A stretch of DNA of 64,000 bases from Harmonia axyridis (lineage: Eukaryota; Arthropoda; Insecta; Coleoptera; Coccinellidae): NCBI RefSeq assembly GCF_914767665.1, contig NC_059505.1:34097506-34161505 (forward strand). The letters run 5' to 3'. The notes under the pieces were generated by a model. It saw only the letters and a program-made list of their open reading frames with translations. It ran no database searches and was not told the DNA's origin. Made by a program: the position numbers and the translations under genes. Shown piece after piece: positions 34,301 through 43,300 of the stretch; the stretch's first letter is position 1, and each line of letters starts with the position of its first letter.

Positions 34301-37300
34301 ACCAGCAAAATTGTTCGCCATGGACAGGAATCAATGGTAATCACTTAGTGTTAGGTCCAGGCTATAAGGTGGATGCATAAGAACCTTCCAACTAAGCTCC
34401 CGGAGCTTCTGGAGAGTCACGACCGATGTTTGTGGCCTAGGGTTGTTCTGATGGAACACAATTCCTCTTCTATTTACCAAAGCTGACCGCTTCTGGGCGA
34501 TTACTTCCTTCAGACGTTCCAATCGTTGACAGGACAGTTCCGAGTTAACAGTTGTGCCGTAAAGGCGCAGCTCGAAGTAGATAATTCCCTGCCAAATCCA
34601 CCAAACACACAGCAAAACCTTCATGGCCGTCAATCTTAGCTTGGCCACCGTTTGCGCCGGCTCACCGCATTTCAACCACGACCGTTTTCGCTTGACGTTG
34701 TCGTAAGTGATCTACTTTTCATCACCAGTCATCAACCGCTTCAAAAATGGGACGATTTTGTTGCGATTCAGCAGCGATGCGCTGATAGATATTTGTTCCA
34801 TGAAGTTTTTTTGCGTCAACTCCTGTGATACCCATACATCAAGCTTCTTCTTGAAACCAGCCTTATGCAAATGGTTCGAAACGGTTCTTTGTGCAATCTT
34901 CAGCTCTTGGGCAATCAAAACAGTGCTTATTTCACCGACATTTTCGACAATTGGCCTTCCAGTGCGTGGTGCATCTTTTACATCGAAATTATCGGAACGA
35001 AATCGACAAAACCAAAATTTCGAGTGATAGGCTATTACAGTATCAGGGCAATAAACACTGGTTACATTTTCAACCGCCTGGCTTGCAAATTCAGCGTATT
35101 TACTCTTTGCTAGTGTTCTTCTTTGACGTGCGCTCAAACTAAACTGAGTCAACTAATCACAAAACTGTCAGAGAAGTTTTTGTAGTACGAAATCTCATAT
35201 TTCTAACGCCATCGAGTGAAACCCGAACAGACTCATGCAACGCTAGATGGATAATAGTTTTTAATAATAATAAGAGCTTTTGGATCGAAATGTGGAACAT
35301 CAATGCAAAACTATCTTCTTTCCAATCAAATAATTTAATTTCTAGATCACCAATCCGTCGATCTCAGCGAAATGCGTTGATTAAACTAGTGATGCATATC
35401 GAGAACGCCACAAGTGAGAATTTCATCGATCTGCAGCAATAAAGAACCGACAAAAAAAACAAAATGATGTCTTAACCTGCGCCAGTTTCTATTGAAGCTT
35501 GGTGAACAACTGTTAAGCCCAGATGAGAATAGCATAATGTCGGTCGATCATTTCATACAACAATCGAAGCGTGACGTATCCTCCTTTTCTAAATTGTCCT
35601 GACAATTGCGATAATCAATTTTGTTCATTGGATTAAACGACCATAATGAATACCGGCGATTGACTCAAATCTATTCCTTTTGTGCCAAGGTGAAAAGAAC
35701 AAACGTCAAGCCCTACCTCGTGTTGGTACGTCATATTGACGTTATGCATCCGGAAGTCGGGATCCGATCTGTATTTCCGGTTTTGTTTGTATTGATTCGC
35801 CGTTTCGTTGTCTGAGCTGTCGTAGCCTGAGCTGCCATCTCTGGGGATTCGGTGGCCTGATTTGGATGATCTGGAAAACGAGGAGATTAATTCTGTGATA
35901 TTGGAAGTGTCACTCTCAGAATATTATGTTGATGAGTACGGATGGATATTAGGTTCCATAAGATTTTCAGATCTTCAAAATGTATTTTTTCTACTATTCC
36001 GATTTTGATCAAATCTGCTGTGAGTGTTCGGGTTAAAAGTTGCATAGGAATTTTAATGTTTTGGAATATACAGTACGCGTTTCGTAGGCTCAAATTATAA
36101 CTTCTCGAGATATAATTGCGTAACAAGACTGAAAATGACATGCAGTGCTGACTTTTTAAGAACGATGGATGAGAAAAGATAAACACACTGTCAAAAGTCT
36201 TCACCTCTTAACTCGTTGAATGTAACAAGACAATTTTTTTTGTGTAGAATCTTCACTATCTTATCAATTAAATGAAAACTATAAACCAGCAGAAAATGTT
36301 TCTTGTTCGGGAGAATACAGGTGCATTCGAAGTTAATCAGTTTTCAGCGAATAAGGGAAGTTTTAATATTGAGAATATTCCATGAAAAATGCCGGGACAT
36401 CCATTTACTCAGTTTGACCAGGCAAAAATATTTGCCCTATATCAAGAAGCTTTGTCGAACCACCAAATTGCGCAACGTTTGAATTGTCCACGGACTTCAG
36501 TAAGCGCATAGTGGTCCTTTTCCTGGAAACAGGCAGCGTTGCCCAGAGACCGGTGCCTGGTCAACCGAGTAACATTTGCAAGGGAAGACTATTATATCGT
36601 AAATTTTACTCGAAGAATCGAAAGGTATCTGTAACAGTTAGTACCATAAGGAGACAGTTTCATTCCTCAAATTTAGGGACAAGAAGACCTTTAAGAGTAC
36701 CTTGGCTATCACCTGGACATAGAGCTACCCGTTGGCAATGAGCAGAACACCACCAAGACTGGCGTGTACTACAATGGCGTAACGTAATTTTTTTGGACGA
36801 GTCACGATTTGGTTTACAAAGGGATAGTCGGCAAGAAAGGATATGGAGAGATCCAGGTAGACTAGGGCTACTCAATTTCGCCCGGGAAGTTGTACCCTTT
36901 CAAGGCGAATCAATAATGTGCTAGGGGGGTATAATATTCAGTCCGAGTACCCCTCTTATTATCGTTGAACGAACAATGACTGGTGCCATCTACGTAGAAA
37001 ACATCATCGAACTACTCATCGTTCCTCTGCGCAACAAATTTGAGGATAATTTCATTCAAAACATTCTTCAAAGGAACAATATCCAGAAAATGAGTTGGAG
37101 AGCAAACACACCAGACATGAATCCAATTGAGCACGTATGGGATTACTTAGGGAGAGCAATATCCAATCGCCAAAACCCACCTTCAACCTTTCAGGAATTG
37201 AGTTTAGCCCGAGGTTTAGCCCTTCAGCAAGAATGGAACGATATGACTGAAAATTTCAATAATGACTTGATTCGTGGAATGCCTAGGCGTATTGAGCAGT

Positions 37301-40300
37301 CGATTGAAAGAAGAGGTGGCAATACGGACTATTGAATTTGGATGCAGTTGTGAAATAACTAAAATTAATAAAAAAAAAATAACTTAATCGATAAATTTAG
37401 ATTTTTCCTCATTCTTCCTATTTTGTCTCATCCTGCATAAAGCAAAGAGAAACAAACCAAGATTTTCCATTAAATATATTTCAGTTGAAAGAGAGGAGAA
37501 TATTCATCTCATTTCCAGAACATAGATTGTTAATTTCTTGAGAAACCTTTTGGCGATGTGTGTATATCTCTAGAAATTCCATGTTGTAGTATCTAGATTA
37601 ATTTTATTTTACTTTGACAGTCTTGGAGAAACTATAGTCTGTTACTCGACTAGGAGAATCCGATGCTTATGATTCCTCAAGCTCGCCCTCGGAATGATTC
37701 ACTCGCATCAGATTTTCATTCTAACCTTGACACAGAATGTACTTTTCTTCTGAGTGTAACATATTTAATGACATGACACCTACTGTATTACGAGAGAAAG
37801 TTGGGGTTTAAACGTTTGCTGAAATCCTTCCTAATTACCACAAATACTCAGAAAAATACGAATCTAAACAACCAGATGAAAAGAAACGAAAAATTACAAC
37901 AATGAAGTCATAAAGGTGACAATGTTGTGTGACCCAAACTCTAAAAATCTTTTCTTCCGGTAAAATTCAAAAATTTCTCACGGAACGTATAATTAACCCT
38001 TCATTTCATTCTGTTGCAAATTTGCAACACACATATTTAGAGCGTCTGCTATTACAGACGATATGCGTTAAAGCTTGAGTTCATGCTGTTGCATATTTGT
38101 AGCACTCCTATTAAGCACGTGCGCAATACCGATGTCGTTTACGGTTAGGTTTTTTATGGTGTTGTGGGTTTATGTGTCCACGTGTTTTGTGGAATCAGTT
38201 GACTCGTGAAGGGCCTTGTAGTTGAAGGGGTTAAAAAATTTAAAAAATAGTTGAGTGATAATAATACCTACCGTATACTATGGACAATACAGGTATGTTC
38301 AAAATTAATAAAAATGTTTCTTTGTTTGTTATATCTTTGGGGGTTATTTTAGCAAAATAATATCTATGTTGCTAATATGCAACATCATGAACTGTGGATA
38401 AAATTATTTATTTTCTTTGCAGAAGGTTCACGTCTTAGAAATAGACCAAATAAACTTCTATCTGATGCAGAACTGGAAGAGATTGCTGCACATTTGTGGG
38501 ACGATAGTGAAGATGAGTTTGACTTTTCGGATACGGATAGTTTAGCTGATCCGGAATATTTTCCAGAAGAAATTGAAGATGGTGAAAATAATGAGTTGAA
38601 CACCGATTTGCCGATCAATGATGATGATAATGACGGTAGAAATGAAGTTGGTGATTTGATAGAAAATGAGATGCTACCAAACGAAAATACATGCGACAAT
38701 CCGGAGGCTCCAATATGTCAAAAGAACATTCGAGAAAAAATAACATGGCGAAAAAAACATTTAGCAATGAATGAAGATGCCTTAAACTTTTTAGGCAATT
38801 CTAGTCTCCCCAATAATATTCTGGAACTTGAGACCCCTTACGATTTTTTCAAGTACCTGTTCACTGATTCATTGCTCCAGACAATTGTTGACCAAACCAA
38901 TTTGTACAGTGTTCAGAAGAACCCAAATAAGCCGGCGAACATATCGATGGGTGATATTCAAAAATTTTTCGGTATTGCATTATATATGTCGGTTATCAAG
39001 CTTCCCAGGACACGTTGTTATTGGAGACCAGATATTGGAAATGCAACAATTCGCAAATGTATGACAATAAATGAATTTGAGACTCTCAAAAGTGTTATAC
39101 ATTTCAATAACAACGAAAATCTCTTGCCTAGAGAACATCCCGATTACGACAATTTATTCAGAATTAGACCCCTTTTGACAGAATTGAATACAAGATGTTC
39201 TTCAGTGCCAATGGAAAACAAGCTTTCCATCGATGAGCAAATATGCGCAACAAAATCAAAGCACCATTTGAAACAGTATATTCCTATGAAACCCCACAAA
39301 TGGGGTTTCAAACTATTCATGTTGTGTGATACATCAGGATTCACCTACAATTTTGAAATATACAACGGATCCACAAATACTTTCACAAAAGTGAAACCAA
39401 ATGAGAAGGATTTAGGAGCCAGTGCTAATGTTGTTGTTCGACTTTCAAGAGTGATTCCGAGAAATGAGAATTTCCAGCTTTATTGCGACAATTACTATAC
39501 CTCAATACCGCTGTTCTCGTATATGGCAAAAGATGGAATATTTATGCTGGGCACAATACGCCGCAACAGGATTTTGAACTCTAAACTTACTAATGAAAAA
39601 GAATTTACAAAAAAATCAAGGGGAACATCTGAAGAATACGTAGGCAATTTCGAAGGTATAGACCTGAGTACTGTTGCTTGGAAAGACAACAAGGTGGTAA
39701 CAATGCTTTCATCTTGCTTTGGAGAGCTTCCGTTTCACGATGCTAAACGCTTTGACAGAAAAAATAAACAAGTAATTACAATCCCTTGTCCTAACGTAAT
39801 CATCGAATACAACAAGCACATGGGTGGTGTTGACATGCTTGATAGCCATATAGGCCGCTATAAAATTCCTATTAGATCAAGGAAATGGTACCTCAGAATA
39901 TTTTTTCATTTACTGGACATCGTTACTATCAACGCTTGGCTCTTATTCAAGCGGTCCAAAAAGGAAAAAAATATCGAAGATGATATGACCCAGTGGCAAT
40001 TTCGTCTCCATCTTGCAGAAACGTTATGTTTGTTTCAATCGGCAAATGACAAAAAACGAGGAAGGCCTTCAACTAGTGAGGTGGAACTGGGTATAAACGC
40101 TAAAAGACACAAAGGACCAGCGGTACATGCACCCCCGAAAAACGTTCGAATGGATAACGTTGGTCACTGGACAAAATATGATACGGCAAGACAGAGATGT
40201 AAAATGCCCCTCTGCAAAGGAATAACGCATTTTAAATGTGAAAAGTGTGGTGTCCATCTTTGTTTGACAAAAGACAAAAACTGTTTTTATAATTTCCATA

Positions 40301-43300
40301 TTCAATAAAAAATTATAATTCAGTTCTTTTTGTTCATAGTGTTGCAGATTAGCAACATACATTTTTTTTGTTATAATTCATTGCATATAAGAAAAGAGTT
40401 CATAATGTCGTTTACTAAGCCTAAATAAATATTCAAACCTATCAAAATATTTTTATTCCTAATTTTTCTTAATTCATGAAATGAAGGGTTAATTTTGAAC
40501 ATACCTGTATTGTCCATAGTATACGGTAGGTATTATTATCACTCAACTATTTTTTAAATTTTTTAACCCCTTCAACTACAAGGCCCTTCACGAGTCAACT
40601 GATTCCACAAAACACGTGGACACATAAACCCACAACACCATAAAAAACCTAACCGTAAACGACATCGGTATTGCGCACGTGCTTAATAGGAGTGCTACAA
40701 ATATGCAACAGCATGAACTCAAGCTTTAACGCATATCGTCTGTAATAGCAGACGCTCTAAATATGTGTGTTGCAAATTTGCAACAGAATGAAATGAAGGG
40801 TTAATAAAAATGTTTCTTTGTTTGTTATATCTTTGGGGGTTATTTTAGCAAAATAATATCTATGTTGCTAATATGCAACATCATGAACTGTGGATAAAAT
40901 TATTTATTTTCTTTGCAGAAGGTTCACGTCTTAGAAATAGACCAAATAAACTTCTATCTGATGCAGAACTGGAAGAGATTGCTGCACATTTGTGGGACGA
41001 TAGTGAAGATGAGTTTGACTTTTCGGATACGGATAGTTTAGCTGATCCGGAATATTTTCCAGAAGAAATTGAAGATGGTGAAAATAATGAGTTGAACACC
41101 GATTTGCCGATCAATGATGATGATAATGACGGTAGAAATGAAGTTGGTGATTTGATAGAAAATGAGATGCTACCAAACGAAAATACATGCGACAATCCGG
41201 AGGCTCCAATATGTCAAAAGAACATTCGAGAAAAAATAACATGGCGAAAAAAACATTTAGCAATGAATGAAGATGCCTTAAACTTTTTAGGCAATTCTAG
41301 TCTCCCCAATAATATTCTGGAACTTGAGACCCCTTACGATTTTTTCAAGTACCTGTTCACTGATTCATTGCTCCAGACAATTGTTGACCAAACCAATTTG
41401 TACAGTGTTCAGAAGAACCCAAATAAGCCGGCGAACATATCGATGGGTGATATTCAAAAATTTTTCGGTATTGCATTATATATGTCGGTTATCAAGCTTC
41501 CCAGGACACGTTGTTATTGGAGACCAGATATTGGAAATGCAACAATTCGCAAATGTATGACAATAAATGAATTTGAGACTCTCAAAAGTGTTATACATTT
41601 CAATAACAACGAAAATCTCTTGCCTAGAGAACATCCCGATTACGACAATTTATTCAGAATTAGACCCCTTTTGACAGAATTGAATACAAGATGTTCTTCA
41701 GTGCCAATGGAAAACAAGCTTTCCATCGATGAGCAAATATGCGCAACAAAATCAAAGCACCATTTGAAACAGTATATTCCTATGAAACCCCACAAATGGG
41801 GTTTCAAACTATTCATGTTGTGTGATACATCAGGATTCACCTACAATTTTGAAATATACAACGGATCCACAAATACTTTCACAAAAGTGAAACCAAATGA
41901 GAAGGATTTAGGAGCCAGTGCTAATGTTGTTGTTCGACTTTCAAGAGTGATTCCGAGAAATGAGAATTTCCAGCTTTATTGCGACAATTACTATACCTCA
42001 ATACCGCTGTTCTCGTATATGGCAAAAGATGGAATATTTATGCTGGGCACAATACGCCGCAACAGGATTTTGAACTCTAAACTTACTAATGAAAAAGAAT
42101 TTACAAAAAAATCAAGGGGAACATCTGAAGAATACGTAGGCAATTTCGAAGGTATAGACCTGAGTACTGTTGCTTGGAAAGACAACAAGGTGGTAACAAT
42201 GCTTTCATCTTGCTTTGGAGAGCTTCCGTTTCACGATGCTAAACGCTTTGACAGAAAAAATAAACAAGTAATTACAATCCCTTGTCCTAACGTAATCATC
42301 GAATACAACAAGCACATGGGTGGTGTTGACATGCTTGATAGCCATATAGGCCGCTATAAAATTCCTATTAGATCAAGGAAATGGTACCTCAGAATATTTT
42401 TTCATTTACTGGACATCGTTACTATCAACGCTTGGCTCTTATTCAAGCGGTCCAAAAAGGAAAAAAATATCGAAGATGATATGACCCAGTGGCAATTTCG
42501 TCTCCATCTTGCAGAAACGTTATGTTTGTTTCAATCGGCAAATGACAAAAAACGAGGAAGGCCTTCAACTAGTGAGGTGGAACTGGGTATAAACGCTAAA
42601 AGACACAAAGGACCAGCGGTACATGCACCCCCGAAAAACGTTCGAATGGATAACGTTGGTCACTGGACAAAATATGATACGGCAAGACAGAGATGTAAAA
42701 TGCCCCTCTGCAAAGGAATAACGCATTTTAAATGTGAAAAGTGTGGTGTCCATCTTTGTTTGACAAAAGACAAAAACTGTTTTTATAATTTCCATATTCA
42801 ATAAAAAATTATAATTCAGTTCTTTTTGTTCATAGTGTTGCAGATTAGCAACATACATTTTTTTTGTTATAATTCATTGCATATAAGAAAAGAGTTCATA
42901 ATGTCGTTTACTAAGCCTAAATAAATATTCAAACCTATCAAAATATTTTTATTCCTAATTTTTCTTAATTCATGAAATGAAGGGTTAATAGGTGAAACAA
43001 AAGAACAATATCCGATTCAAATTCAACTTACTTCTCTCTCGGTCTTGTTGATGAATTCCTAATGAAATGCTGAGGTGTGCCTGAACGATTTGGGTCATGG
43101 TTTGGCGGAAACACTCTAGGTAGTCCAAATTTCAAGTACGTGTACATGTTGGACCCCAACGCAGATCTGAAAATAGAATTTTTCGTCTATTCAGCAAAAA
43201 ATTTTTTTTTCCAACCATAAAAAAATGTTGACATTTTTGTACTATTTTCAGGTACAAAAGCCATCAATTCCCTTACCGGACAAAAATTTGCTTGTTGCTT

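Noticed and set aside
38377..38422. ATG at 38377 as the piggyBac transposase start (643-residue reading)
   Set aside because: It lies inside a good GT-AG intron and begins within a palindrome. The spliced start at 38280 joins in frame and gives a better N-terminus. Kept only as a fallback for copy 2.
38385..42858. Antisense open frames opposite both piggyBac copies (for example 38385-38699, 40069-40362)
   Set aside because: They mirror the transposase coding sequence and appear identically in both copies. They show no protein features of their own.
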